Position numbers and translations under genes: made by a program. This document shows, in pieces, positions 18,493-26,775 of a stretch of DNA of 48,220 nt (its first letter is position 1; each line of letters starts with the position of its first letter). The stretch is from [Flexibacter] sp. ATCC 35208 (GTDB lineage: Bacteria > Bacteroidota > Bacteroidia > Chitinophagales > Chitinophagaceae). The notes below the pieces were generated by a model. It was not told the DNA's origin. It saw only the letters and a list, made by a program, of their open reading frames with translations, and did no database searches. Where the stretch lies: positions 7,818 through 56,037 of the forward strand of contig NZ_MTKN01000054.1 in the NCBI RefSeq assembly GCF_001975825.1, read 5' to 3'.

Positions 18493-20745
18493 CTAGTTTA
18501 TCTGGTAATGCAAAGAGGTGGTCGTATTAAATCTGCCATAGTAGAAATTGGCAGGCGTATTCTTCAGGTTCTTTCTGCCATCTGCGGAAAGGGCAAGACT
18601 CCACCGTTTGAATAACTGTGCAGATACCTGCTGACGCAATCCTATTTGCCGGACTACATCCTTACTATCCATATAAATAAGCGCACTGCCACAGGAGATT
18701 TTTTTCATTAGTATATATTGATAACCTGCATCTATATTTAAAAGGTTATTATAAATAGCAGCATCATGTACATATCTGTTGTAATAGATATTTGTTATTA
18801 CCATACCCGGTCCTGCCATAAAGGTGTGCATGCTGGATAGGTTTATAAACAGGCTCTTTAAATCCTGGTAATTCATTTGCTGGATGCCTAAAGAAGAATT
18901 ATTTGTAAATGGTATGCCGCCTAATTTGCCATTTGCCTGAGACATGACAGAGAGTTTCCTGTTGAGAAATGCGGTCACTCCATTTTCCCGCAGTGTATTT
19001 TGTAGCAGGTTCATACTGATAGTCAGTTTGCGGGTAAAACGATAACGGGCGTCAGCAGAGAATTGCAGACTCCTGCGCCTGTCATCTGTCAGGGGCGAAA
19101 CTGCCTGGTTTCTCATATCCATTCTTATGGTGGCGGCGGCTTTGTTTTTTAGCCAGTTGCGGCGCAACATCAAACCATATTGCAGTACGCCCCGGCTGCC
19201 AAAGGGGCTACCGGGATTTACATAGCCTAACCCTGAATAGTTCATATATACTTTTTGTGAAAGCCCCCATTTGCTCACATCTCCGGAGTATGCCAATCCA
19301 ATAGAAGCGGTTGCCCAGAGGTCATCCATAAAATGTGAAGCAGCCGATTTTGATACAGCCGCAGCATCATTAAAACTGCTGGAGGATTTTGAAACGTCAA
19401 TATCAATTTTACCCAGGCTGCCGAGATCACATTGTTTAGAAATGGATCCAACGAATACATTCCTGCTGATAACAGCCGTGTTAAATCCATTATTCGACTG
19501 GGCTTTTGCATTTGCATTCAGTACGGAGACATGGGTTTGTTTAGCGCCAACATCACCACGCCCCATTCGCAGGTATTGCATCGCATATGAACTATTCCCG
19601 GTAGATGATTGCATGCCCACATCCTGAATACCTAATTCGTTAGCTTTACCAGCCGCCAGCATAATAAACCTGTTATTTTTAAGGTAGGAACCGGCTGCCC
19701 CTGTCATAAATACATCTGACAAGGTGCCAATGCTTCCTGCTTTCAATTCTTTTACACTCATCATAAATCGCTGTAGCGAACTCATATTAAGTAGATCAGG
19801 TGCTATGCGGGATGCATTTTCAGGATGCTGTAATACAGATGCAATACGCTGCTGTGCTGCTTTTTGTGCACCTGCCAGCTGGTTCATTTCTTTCACATTT
19901 CCCAGTTGCTGTTTCAGTGCCATCACTTTTTCCTGATATGCCTGTGGGGTATGCTGTAATGCATTCACTAATTGTGAACTATCCAAAAACATCACCTGAT
20001 CAGGAGATATATGCCCTTTCAGACTATCATAGGCAGAGAGCTGAGTGGTCAGGTAAGATTGAATGCTGCTTTTGATGTCGATATCATCAAGGAAATATTT
20101 GTTGAGGTCATAAGATTGCTGTAGTTGTTGATTGACTTTATCCAGGTAGGCCTGTTTGTCAAAATTCAGTTTCAAAAACTGTGCATCTTTTAGTCCGTCG
20201 TTATAACCAGAAATTGTAGAATAATTAAATTGCACCGGGATACTTCCTATAGTCACCTGATCCTGGATGATCCCTTCATTCCACCAGGGAGATAACATAG
20301 CAGTCGTATCGCTATAGATCGTTTGCCAGCTGATACCCTTGAGTGTATGCTGGGGTATACCCGGCAGATGTACGGGTGATTGAGATTTCAGCGCATAGAA
20401 TCCCCTTAGTTTATTATCAATAAATCCGGCCAGCTTCAGGCTGTCATGAAAACCGGTGAACATTCGTTGCATCCGGTTAATGCCAGCTTTCCCATTGCCG
20501 CCATTCAGATATTGCATAAATTCCTGACGTGCACCTGGTTGAAGATTGTCCAATCCCAACCGGCTAAAGGGCAGGCTATCAGGAACAAACTGGTTATGTA
20601 TACCAGCATATCTCGTATTCAATGAGTCCATCACTGCCTGCTTTAATACGACCCCTTTCAATGGATCGGGTAAGGTATCCGCAGCAATAGCACAGGTACT
20701 AATAAAAAGTACCAGCAGACTGACCTCTTTAGGGATCACATGCAT
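18493..20745 (-). CDS. Predicted outer-membrane beta-barrel with helical N-terminal half
   Basis: The protein has 750 residues. The signal peptide (LLVLFISTCAIA) is followed by about 300 mostly helical residues with coiled-coil-like, Gln-rich stretches (MALKQQLGNVKEMNQLAGAQ). From about residue 370 to the end, alternating amphipathic strands and short turns suggest a transmembrane barrel, finishing with a strand ending in an aromatic residue near the terminus (TTTSLHYQIN). I cannot match it to a named family. An N-terminal helical or periplasmic domain fused to a barrel resembles the general plan of outer-membrane translocators or passenger-release porins. In this operon it is the best candidate for moving or anchoring the giant RHS pair at the outer membrane. 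It lies 10 bases after the SGNH gene and 4 bases before the Fn3-like gene. Confidence 0.85.
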   Translation of the reverse strand: MHVIPKEVSLLVLFISTCAIAADTLPDPLKGVVLKQAVMDSLNTRYAGIHNQFVPDSLPFSRLGLDNLQPGARQEFMQYLNGGNGKAGINRMQRMFTGFHDSLKLAGFIDNKLRGFYALKSQSPVHLPGIPQHTLKGISWQTIYSDTTAMLSPWWNEGIIQDQVTIGSIPVQFNYSTISGYNDGLKDAQFLKLNFDKQAYLDKVNQQLQQSYDLNKYFLDDIDIKSSIQSYLTTQLSAYDSLKGHISPDQVMFLDSSQLVNALQHTPQAYQEKVMALKQQLGNVKEMNQLAGAQKAAQQRIASVLQHPENASRIAPDLLNMSSLQRFMMSVKELKAGSIGTLSDVFMTGAAGSYLKNNRFIMLAAGKANELGIQDVGMQSSTGNSSYAMQYLRMGRGDVGAKQTHVSVLNANAKAQSNNGFNTAVISRNVFVGSISKQCDLGSLGKIDIDVSKSSSSFNDAAAVSKSAASHFMDDLWATASIGLAYSGDVSKWGLSQKVYMNYSGLGYVNPGSPFGSRGVLQYGLMLRRNWLKNKAAATIRMDMRNQAVSPLTDDRRRSLQFSADARYRFTRKLTISMNLLQNTLRENGVTAFLNRKLSVMSQANGKLGGIPFTNNSSLGIQQMNYQDLKSLFINLSSMHTFMAGPGMVITNIYYNRYVHDAAIYNNLLNIDAGYQYILMKKISCGSALIYMDSKDVVRQIGLRQQVSAQLFKRWSLALSADGRKNLKNTPANFYYGRFNTTTSLHYQIN

Positions 20746-20755
20746 AAGAAAAGAT

Positions 20756-23644
20756 TTAATTCTCCTGAACGATTAAACCATTGATGTAAGAAAAAGAACC
20801 ATAGGTGGCACTGGTTGGTGCATGCACAGACAATTTGATCACACCACTGGCATCAGGCGAAACACTTGACACGGTCGTTTCTCCTGTTGTATTTCCAAGA
20901 GCGTTTTGTAGTATTTCAGAACCTCCGTTTACTCTCCATGCACCATATCTTGGAGCAGAAGCAGTGGTATTGCGGGAAGCATACAATTTGATCGTATAAG
21001 TTTTGCTGGGGTTCAGACCTTTAATGAGCAGGTTGTCCATGCCCGCTGCATACTTCAGGCTGTAGTTATACCATAAACCCTGTAATACGATATCCGGAAC
21101 GACACCGCTATTATTGCCTGTGGTAGAGCCATCTGTATTCGATGAGCTATTGCCGGCGTATGGTGCCCAATAAGTGGTGGCATCACTAACGTTATCAATC
21201 GTCCAGTTCGTGACAGTATCGGTAGCTATGATATGGGTACCAGCCACCTGGCCATACACATTAAACCAGCCGGGAATGCTGGATACGGCAGTTTTACTGA
21301 AGTGTACTCTAAGTGTCTTTTTGCCACCATTATTTGGGTATACCTTCACAGTAGCGTCTGTGCTCAATACTTTTCCGGAAGTATCAGTACCGGTAACCCT
21401 ATAAATAAAGGTACCGTTGGTCAGACCAGAGATACTGGCGGTAGCGCTGGTAGTGGCTGCAATTGTAGAAGTATTAGGCCCTGATATCTGGCTCCAGTTA
21501 AACGAAGCGATGCTTGCTCCATTAATAGGATTCGCAGTAAGAGTGAGTGTACTGGCGGTTGTACTGGTATCTCTCAGTTTTATCTGGGGGATCAGTGGCA
21601 ATGGGCCAACTACGCCAATATCAACGATACTAACGTGTGCAAATGTACTGGTGCCGCCTGTGCGGAGATTGATATCTAATGAATCCAGGCCGGAGATGTA
21701 ATTAAAGGTGACTGCCCGGCTGTATTCACCTGTACCGGTAGTGGCATATTTAGTATCAACAGATTGAGCAGTGGTCCATGTTTCGGATCCCAGTTTCGCC
21801 TGCAATGTTCTTGGTGTAGACGCATCATCCAGTCTGGCACCCCATAATTTTATATAATAGGTATTGTTTTTTGCAAGGCCCTTTATTCTCATAATAATCC
21901 CATCCGGATTGACGGAAGAATGAATAAACATATTGTCATAAACAGCCTGGGATGGATAATCTCCAACTGCGACATTGAAACCGTTATAGTTGATGGATTT
22001 AGTATCAGAGGTTCCAAATGTACCCTGCGGTAATCCAATGATCTGCACGCTCATGGCAGTCGCCTCATTGGTAGTAGTTCTCAATGCATTGAATGCGGAT
22101 TTATCAGCAAACCCGGCTACGCCGCCTACTCCATACCAGTTATTCCAGTATTTACCGGCATTATCAGGTGATGGTGTTGGTTTACCATCCACCTGGTTAG
22201 AGCCATTGAGGGTAGTCAGACCATCACCTCCCAGGTCTATCAATAACCTGTAGGTGTAATCGTTCACACCGGGTAGTGTAGGATTATTAATCTGATCCAA
22301 AGTGGCAACATTGGAATATGAGGTATAGGTGCCATCCTTTAGCTCAGCCCTGACCCGGAAATACTGTTTGTTATCATTAAAACGGGCGTAGTTGTTTTTT
22401 ACAATATTGGGTTCTGTTTCTATTTTAAACTGGGACCAGGCAGACTTGTCCAACGATGAATCTACGAGATATCTTTTTACAGTTTTTACCGGCTGAAAAT
22501 ATTCCAGCCATCTATCGAACAGGCTATTGGCAATAAACTGATTACCGGCGCTTGTCAGGTGTACACCATCGCCATTGTTATATTGTGGCAAAATAGCTGC
22601 GGTGGTAGCAGGGTCTACGACATCTTTAAACCCTTCAACATAACGCTTGGGCCAGATGGTCCTGATACTGTCGGCCAGTTGTTTAAGCATGAGCTGCTGG
22701 GCTTCGTTGTAGGTAGTTCTTGGCTGGGTTGTTTCAAAGAATACAGGAACACCCTTTGCAATAGCCAGCGAATCTACTTTCTTCAGATTAGCAATACTCT
22801 GATTAACAGATATGCCTGCAGATGGATCATTTGTAGGCAATGAAACAAATATAAAATCCGGGTTTGAGGTTAAAGCGGATTCAATATTATGCCCCAGTAC
22901 TCCGCCATTAGCAACAGGCAGCACATCAGTACTGGAATAGCCTGCTACAGAGAGGTTTTCCCATACAGCGCCATATGTATTGTTTGTCAGCCATGCTAAT
23001 ATTTTATCGCCTAACCTGTCTGGTGCAGTCAATCCATATCCGGCCAAAGTGGAAGAACCTATGCCTACTATTCTTGGCCCAATATATAATGACTTGGCAT
23101 TTGTAAGCCAGCGAAGCGTGAAAGTTATATTCCCGTTATCGAATATTCCTGCATTCAATTTTAACGAGTCAGTGTTACTTACACTACCATTTGCAGCGCT
23201 GCCATTGAGAGAGAAATCTATACCGGTTAGCGCTTCTATATAAATAACATCATTGGTTTGCAGTACGGGGTAAAATGTAATCTTACCCGTGGTTTCATCT
23301 ACTTTTACGCCTTGCGCAGTATCCCTGTATTGAAGTAACCCATTGCGTAAAACTTTCAGGAAATAGTTGGACAATGCGGTATTCTGATAAATACTGTCAC
23401 CAGCTACCGGGAAGCCTGTAGCGCCAACCCGGAACTGTATTCCTTTCCCTAATTTTCGGAATACGGTTTTTCCATTGCCGGTATTATACAGGAAACCGTT
23501 TATATCCTTTGTATTGTTTCTTAATACAAGTTCAGTATTAACAAACTTGACAGAGTCAGGATCTACTTTAAGTGAGGTCTGGGCAAGAGCTGCAATAGAA
23601 AGCAGCAGGAACGGGATTATCAGCAATTTATTTCGCATACACAT
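20756..23644 (-). CDS. Secreted SGNH/GDSL-type hydrolase-like multidomain protein
   Basis: This 962-residue protein has a signal peptide (IIPFLLLSIAALAQ). An N-terminal domain at about 22-150 is paralogous to the whole mature part of the preceding 150-residue protein. An SGNH-hydrolase-like domain spans about 185-400, with block I GSSTLAGYG (Ser198 is the probable nucleophile, the usual GDS Asp being Ser197), block III PTND, and block V DGVHLTSAG with the Asp-x-x-His pair. After it come a beta-domain with LLIDLGGDG, a PKD/Ig-like domain at about 685-770 (FNWSQISGP), and a second lectin-like domain. Known SGNH enzymes hydrolyse acyl esters of lipids or glycans, so deacetylation of a surface polysaccharide is possible. 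The gene may start at the second Met (23638), which gives a more typical signal peptide. Confidence 0.9.
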   Translation of the reverse strand: MCMRNKLLIIPFLLLSIAALAQTSLKVDPDSVKFVNTELVLRNNTKDINGFLYNTGNGKTVFRKLGKGIQFRVGATGFPVAGDSIYQNTALSNYFLKVLRNGLLQYRDTAQGVKVDETTGKITFYPVLQTNDVIYIEALTGIDFSLNGSAANGSVSNTDSLKLNAGIFDNGNITFTLRWLTNAKSLYIGPRIVGIGSSTLAGYGLTAPDRLGDKILAWLTNNTYGAVWENLSVAGYSSTDVLPVANGGVLGHNIESALTSNPDFIFVSLPTNDPSAGISVNQSIANLKKVDSLAIAKGVPVFFETTQPRTTYNEAQQLMLKQLADSIRTIWPKRYVEGFKDVVDPATTAAILPQYNNGDGVHLTSAGNQFIANSLFDRWLEYFQPVKTVKRYLVDSSLDKSAWSQFKIETEPNIVKNNYARFNDNKQYFRVRAELKDGTYTSYSNVATLDQINNPTLPGVNDYTYRLLIDLGGDGLTTLNGSNQVDGKPTPSPDNAGKYWNNWYGVGGVAGFADKSAFNALRTTTNEATAMSVQIIGLPQGTFGTSDTKSINYNGFNVAVGDYPSQAVYDNMFIHSSVNPDGIIMRIKGLAKNNTYYIKLWGARLDDASTPRTLQAKLGSETWTTAQSVDTKYATTGTGEYSRAVTFNYISGLDSLDINLRTGGTSTFAHVSIVDIGVVGPLPLIPQIKLRDTSTTASTLTLTANPINGASIASFNWSQISGPNTSTIAATTSATASISGLTNGTFIYRVTGTDTSGKVLSTDATVKVYPNNGGKKTLRVHFSKTAVSSIPGWFNVYGQVAGTHIIATDTVTNWTIDNVSDATTYWAPYAGNSSSNTDGSTTGNNSGVVPDIVLQGLWYNYSLKYAAGMDNLLIKGLNPSKTYTIKLYASRNTTASAPRYGAWRVNGGSEILQNALGNTTGETTVSSVSPDASGVIKLSVHAPTSATYGSFSYINGLIVQEN

Positions 23645-23652
23645 GACAAATG

Positions 23653-24105
23653 TTATAAAGAGAGATCTACACTATTTAAGGCTTCTATATATATTCTTTC
23701 CTTTAGCGTAAGCGCAGGACGGAAAATGACCTTTCCTGCCAGCGTATCGATGCTGACGCCACTTGAGCTATTGGCAGGTTGTAACAGGCCATAACGCCAT
23801 ACTTTGACGTTTCTTTTAACAAGCTCACTGCTGGTATAAATAGAATCGCCCGCAGCAGGGAATCCGGCATTACCGACTGTAAACTGAATAGCTTTCCCTG
23901 TTATTTTAAAAGCCGTAGTACCATTTCCGTTATTATACAGATATCCGGGAATATCCTTAGTTGCATTACGAACAACGACTTCTGCATTTGTTACTTTTAT
24001 GGAATCTGGTGTTACGCGCATAGGAGATTGCGCCATGACTTGGTGTGCAGACACAAGCAGGCATGCAAATACTAAATAATGTCCCATGTTTAAATTTTTA
24101 AACAA
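23653..24105 (-). CDS. Small secreted protein, stand-alone copy of the SGNH protein's N-terminal domain
   Basis: This is the first gene of the operon, 150 residues, with a signal peptide (LVFACLLVSAHQVMAQ). The mature part aligns without large gaps to residues about 22-150 of the next protein. Shared signatures include VTPDSIKVTNAEVVVRN against VDPDSVKFVNTELVLRN, GYLYNNGNG against GFLYNTGNG, GFPAAGDSIY against GFPVAGDSIY, and RIYIEALNSVDLSL against VIYIEALTGIDFSL. The two copies differ at many positions, so the duplication is old. This protein ends exactly where the paralogous domain ends in its neighbour, suggesting a self-contained folding unit. Function is unknown. The start at 24105 is preceded by AT-rich sequence (ATTGTTTAAAAATTTAAAC on the coding strand). 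Confidence 0.88.
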   Translation of the reverse strand: MFKNLNMGHYLVFACLLVSAHQVMAQSPMRVTPDSIKVTNAEVVVRNATKDIPGYLYNNGNGTTAFKITGKAIQFTVGNAGFPAAGDSIYTSSELVKRNVKVWRYGLLQPANSSSGVSIDTLAGKVIFRPALTLKERIYIEALNSVDLSL

Positions 24106-24608
24106 TAAAACCCCTTCCCCCTGCTATGCAGGAGCTAATTAGTCCCTCTTAAATGGATAAATGAAATGACTGAATACAGAATATTTTATTCAGTACTGCT
24201 ACGGAATAATAAGTTCACACATATGGGTATTTGATTATTTTATTACGGGATTATAAAAAATTTCGCATTCTGACGCTCACGGGTATTTACTCACAGTAAC
24301 GGGATATAACGTCAACAACAATACTCAAGGTTACGGTGTAAATATAGAGTAGAAAAAATTGACAGCATATAACACATTGATGTGATAATTGATTAATTAT
24401 CAGATAGTTAATTTCTTTCAATTATTTATTTTCAAAATAAGTAGTAAACAGGGTATTCGTGGTTTCTACAAAGTCCCGGCTATGATAAGTAGAGAACTTT
24501 AAATTTTACTGAATAGCGTTGCACCCAACATAACCAATCAGCATTACTCCAAATAGTTAATGAAGCTATACCATGAATATAATTCTATAAGTACACCATA
24601 AGTACATT

Positions 24609-24651
24609 AAAAGGGCACTTCAATATCAAATCGATATTGAAGTGCCCTTTT
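24609..24651. terminator. Perfect 19-bp hairpin, terminator-like in both directions
   Basis: The arms are 24609-24627 and 24633-24651, with a 5-nt loop. The outer ends are A/T runs (AAAAGGGC and GCCCTTTT), so either strand yields a GC-containing stem followed by a short U-run. It sits between two divergent genes, where no terminator is expected. Confidence 0.65.
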
Positions 24652-24709
24652 AATGATGTATTAATACTCAATTAGTGATATAGTAGTACTATAATCCGGA
24701 AGAAGATTT

Positions 24710-24717
24710 TACCTTTG
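24710..24717 (+). promoter_or_regulatory. Bacteroidota -7 promoter element TACCTTTG
   Basis: This is an exact match to TAnnTTTG, about 26 bases before the ATG at 24743. No clear TTTG is seen at the expected -33 position. The transcript would begin near 24721. Confidence 0.5.
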
Positions 24718-24742
24718 TTACTGTAACCTCAAAATGTTTGTT

Positions 24743-25282
24743 ATGGCGCTTGTAAAAGACAACCTACTCCTTCATGCCGTGCGGGGCACCCTCGGCAATC
24801 AATTCACGATTTACGAACGGAATGACCAGATTATCATTGCCAAAAAACGCGGCCCGTCAAAGAATAAGCCAACGAAAAAGCAACTGGAAGCCCGGTATAA
24901 GATGAAAGTAGCCGCAGCTTATGCAAAGGCGATCCTGCTGGATCCGGATATTAAGGCTTATTATAAGTCATTGGCAGGGCCGGGGCAGAATGCCTATAAT
25001 ATGGCTGTGAAGGATGCTTACAAATCTCCTGAAGTGCAAAATATCCGGTTCGAAGATGAGACTGTAGTGGTAACTGCAAAAGATGAATTCAGGGTAGCAG
25101 AAGTGACCGTGCGGGTACTCGATGGCGATGGTGTGATACTGGAAAGAGGCCCCGCTGTTGTAGGCAGGAACGGCGTGGATTGGTATTACAAGTTGGCCAG
25201 CCGGCCGCCGGGTGGTAAAATTATAGTCGTGGCGGTTGATCTGCCCGGGAATGAAACAGTGAGAGAAGTGAAGTTAGAATAG
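24743..25282 (+). CDS. Conserved-looking protein of unknown function (180 aa)
   Basis: I chose the ATG at 24743 (MALVKDNLLLHAVRGTLG); an in-frame ATG at 24734 would add three residues. There is no signal peptide. The N-terminal third is basic and contains GTLGNQFTIYERNDQIII, then KKRGPSKNKPTKKQLEAR. A helical stretch follows (about 45-95), with YYKSLAGPGQNAYNMAVKDA. The C-terminal half (about 100-180) reads as a beta-sandwich (VVVTAKDEFRVAEVTVRVLD, then KIIVVAVDLPGNE). The basic N-terminus plus helices could bind nucleic acid, but no known motif is present and I do not recognise the family. It is monocistronic, transcribed away from the RHS operon from the TACCTTTG box. Confidence 0.8.
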   Translation: MALVKDNLLLHAVRGTLGNQFTIYERNDQIIIAKKRGPSKNKPTKKQLEARYKMKVAAAYAKAILLDPDIKAYYKSLAGPGQNAYNMAVKDAYKSPEVQNIRFEDETVVVTAKDEFRVAEVTVRVLDGDGVILERGPAVVGRNGVDWYYKLASRPPGGKIIVVAVDLPGNETVREVKLE

Positions 25283-25358
25283 CGCAGATTTTTGCTTATG
25301 CCGAAGCGATAATATTGCTTTTTACACTCAAAATAAATTTGAATTTTGAGTAGTCTGA

Positions 25359-25392
25359 TTTGCCCTGGAAAGAGCAACTTTTTTTATATTTG
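25359..25392 (+). promoter_or_regulatory. Near-consensus Bacteroidota promoter with no intact gene behind it
   Basis: A TTTG at 25359-25362 and TATATTTG at 25385-25392 are about 28 bases apart centre to centre, close to the -33/-7 spacing of Bacteroidota sigma promoters. The only ATG shortly downstream opens a three-codon frame (MKN, then stop). Confidence 0.5.
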
Positions 25393-25405
25393 CGTTACCC
25401 AAAAC

Positions 25406-25704
25406 AAGTATGAAAAACTAAACCTTAGTTTATTAAATAATGAGCAGTTTTGCAAAATTGGTAATTTTGAGAAATTCACCCCAAATAGCCGATGCGCATA
25501 TTTATTCCATGAAGTGATTAATGCAAAAGCATTGGCTTCGATGATGAATGACTCTCCATCTACAGCTTACTGAATAAGGCGAAGATATTTCTTGAAAAAC
25601 CTTCAACTTATAAGTTAACCCTTGGGGAATTTTGTACTTATTACAGAGATCAACGACCTGAGTGGTTAGCCTGGCGCTTCTGGCTATACAGAGGAGAATG
25701 GTAA
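25406..25704 (+). pseudogene. Frameshifted remnant of a small gene
   Basis: Two consecutive frames join into one plausible protein. The first is open through NLSLLNNEQFCKIGNF up to MMNDSP, near 25557. The second continues as SIYSLLNKAKIFLEKPS, then LTLGEFCTYYRDQRPEWLAW and WLYRGEW, to the TAA at 25702-25704. A single one-base slip near 25555 would restore continuity. No start codon is in frame with the first half. The encoded protein is not recognised. Its neighbour at 25802 is a mobile-element-type gene, so this may be a decayed piece of the same element. An alternative is that only the second frame is real or that neither is coding. Confidence 0.35.
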
Positions 25705-25801
25705 TTCCTATTTAAAATCATACATGTATATCTTTTGATTCGGAAAACCAGACAGGCTTTTCACGAAGAAGGATAGTCGTGCAAAAAAACAAATATACAC
25801 T

Positions 25802-26770
25802 ATGGGTATAAAAAAAATATCTGATGAATTACAGCAATTACAAAAGGCGCTTTTAGTTAAAAGGCGTTGGGAAGAGCTGCCACCTGATGGTTTGCCTGCC
25901 ATTAAACATAGCAAATCGGGCAAATCAGGAGATTTTCCGACCTACACACAAAACAACGAGGAAGAATACGAAAAACAGGCTTTAAATGAGCCTACCGAAA
26001 ACGTCAATTATATTTTACATCTCAATACCTTTCATGAGTATGCTTCGAAGGATTCCCGGTTAAAGGTGCACCATATCAGTTTGTACATGACACTCTTTCA
26101 CATATGGAACAAACTTTATTTTAAGAACCGTTTCCCGATTGACCGTAAGCAAGTGATGCAACGCAGCAAAATCGGTTCCAGAAGTACCTATATCGAATGT
26201 CTGAAGATGTTGTCTGATTATGGTTACATTACCTATTTCCCATCTGCGCGCCCTTATGCGCCCTGCGAGATAAGTATCACCCCTTTCATGGATAAAAGCA
26301 TCTCACCTCATACGTCCGGTAGTAAAAAAGGTACCCATGCAAGTATCAAAAAAGATACCTATGATAATAAAAATGGGCCACATACAAGGCCCGAAAATGT
26401 ACCACATACTAATACCAAAAATGATACCGCATCAGGCCCAAAAACGGGCCACTTTAATTATAATAAACTAAACAGGGGTAAAACTGAGAGTAAACAGGCT
26501 CACACACCCCCCAATTTAATTAATCATAAAAATGAAATTCCAACAATGGAAGTAGTTGTCCATTGGTTTGCACAAAAAGGTCAGGCAGATAAAGAGGGCC
26601 GCAAATTTTTCTATCATTACGAGGCTGTTGGCTGGGCAATCAACGGAGAACCGATTACGAATTGGGAGGCGGTCGCCGCGAAATGGGTAGAAAGAACTAA
26701 AAACTATGGGAATAAAAAAACCGAAAAATGCTACCTGGGTAGAGATAAATCTTATGACGAACCTTTGTAA
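25802..26770 (+). CDS. Mobile-element-type protein with winged-helix-like segment
   Basis: The protein has 322 residues. The middle (about 75-165) looks like a replication-initiator or helix-turn-helix segment of the kind carried by Bacteroidota conjugative and mobilisable elements: VHHISLYMTLFHIWNKLYF, then RKQVMQRSKIGSRSTYIECL, then LSDYGYITYFPSARPYAP. It is followed by a low-complexity linker (about 170-230) of short degenerate repeats built on K-[KN]-[GD]-[TP]-[HY] (SKKGTHAS, IKKDTYDN, KNGPHTRP). The C-terminus has VVVHWFAQKGQADKEGRKFF and WAINGEPITNWEAVAAKWVE, typical of the same group. No integrase, relaxase or other element gene is nearby, so this is an orphan. It ends 5 bases from the convergent MFS gene. 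The exact function is unknown. Confidence 0.8.
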   Translation: MGIKKISDELQQLQKALLVKRRWEELPPDGLPAIKHSKSGKSGDFPTYTQNNEEEYEKQALNEPTENVNYILHLNTFHEYASKDSRLKVHHISLYMTLFHIWNKLYFKNRFPIDRKQVMQRSKIGSRSTYIECLKMLSDYGYITYFPSARPYAPCEISITPFMDKSISPHTSGSKKGTHASIKKDTYDNKNGPHTRPENVPHTNTKNDTASGPKTGHFNYNKLNRGKTESKQAHTPPNLINHKNEIPTMEVVVHWFAQKGQADKEGRKFFYHYEAVGWAINGEPITNWEAVAAKWVERTKNYGNKKTEKCYLGRDKSYDEPL

Positions 26771-26775
26771 TTATC

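Larger units (their letters stand above)
24106..24742. other. Long AT-rich intergenic region between divergent transcription units
   Basis: There is no convincing gene in this stretch. It separates the minus-strand RHS operon from the plus-strand gene at 24743. Visible structure: a short hairpin CCTGC-tat-GCAGG at 24120-24132; an 8-bp inverted repeat ACTGAATA/TATTCAGT at 24169-24176 and 24187-24194; an 8-bp inverted repeat TGATAATT/AATTATCA at 24383-24402; and a perfect 19-bp hairpin at 24609-24651. I found no exact TAnnTTTG box for the operon on the minus strand. A one-mismatch box (TAACCTTG) lies at 24325-24332, about 220 bases upstream of the first gene. The inverted repeats could be operator sites or RNA structure in a long leader. 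Confidence 0.5.
25283..25801. other. Intergenic region holding a promoter and a broken gene
   Basis: Between the 180-residue gene and the 322-residue gene there is no intact gene. The stretch contains a near-consensus promoter (25359-25392) and frameshifted coding remnants (about 25406-25704). The last 100 bases before 25802 are A-rich and show no clear box. Confidence 0.5.

Noticed and set aside
9569..23644. T9SS-type C-terminal sorting domains on the large secreted proteins
   Set aside because: None of the C-termini shows the usual T9SS pattern (a short beta-domain ending in a basic-residue-plus-strand motif such as K[LIV]x(3)K). The giants end in YD-like, nuclease-tip or lectin-like sequence.
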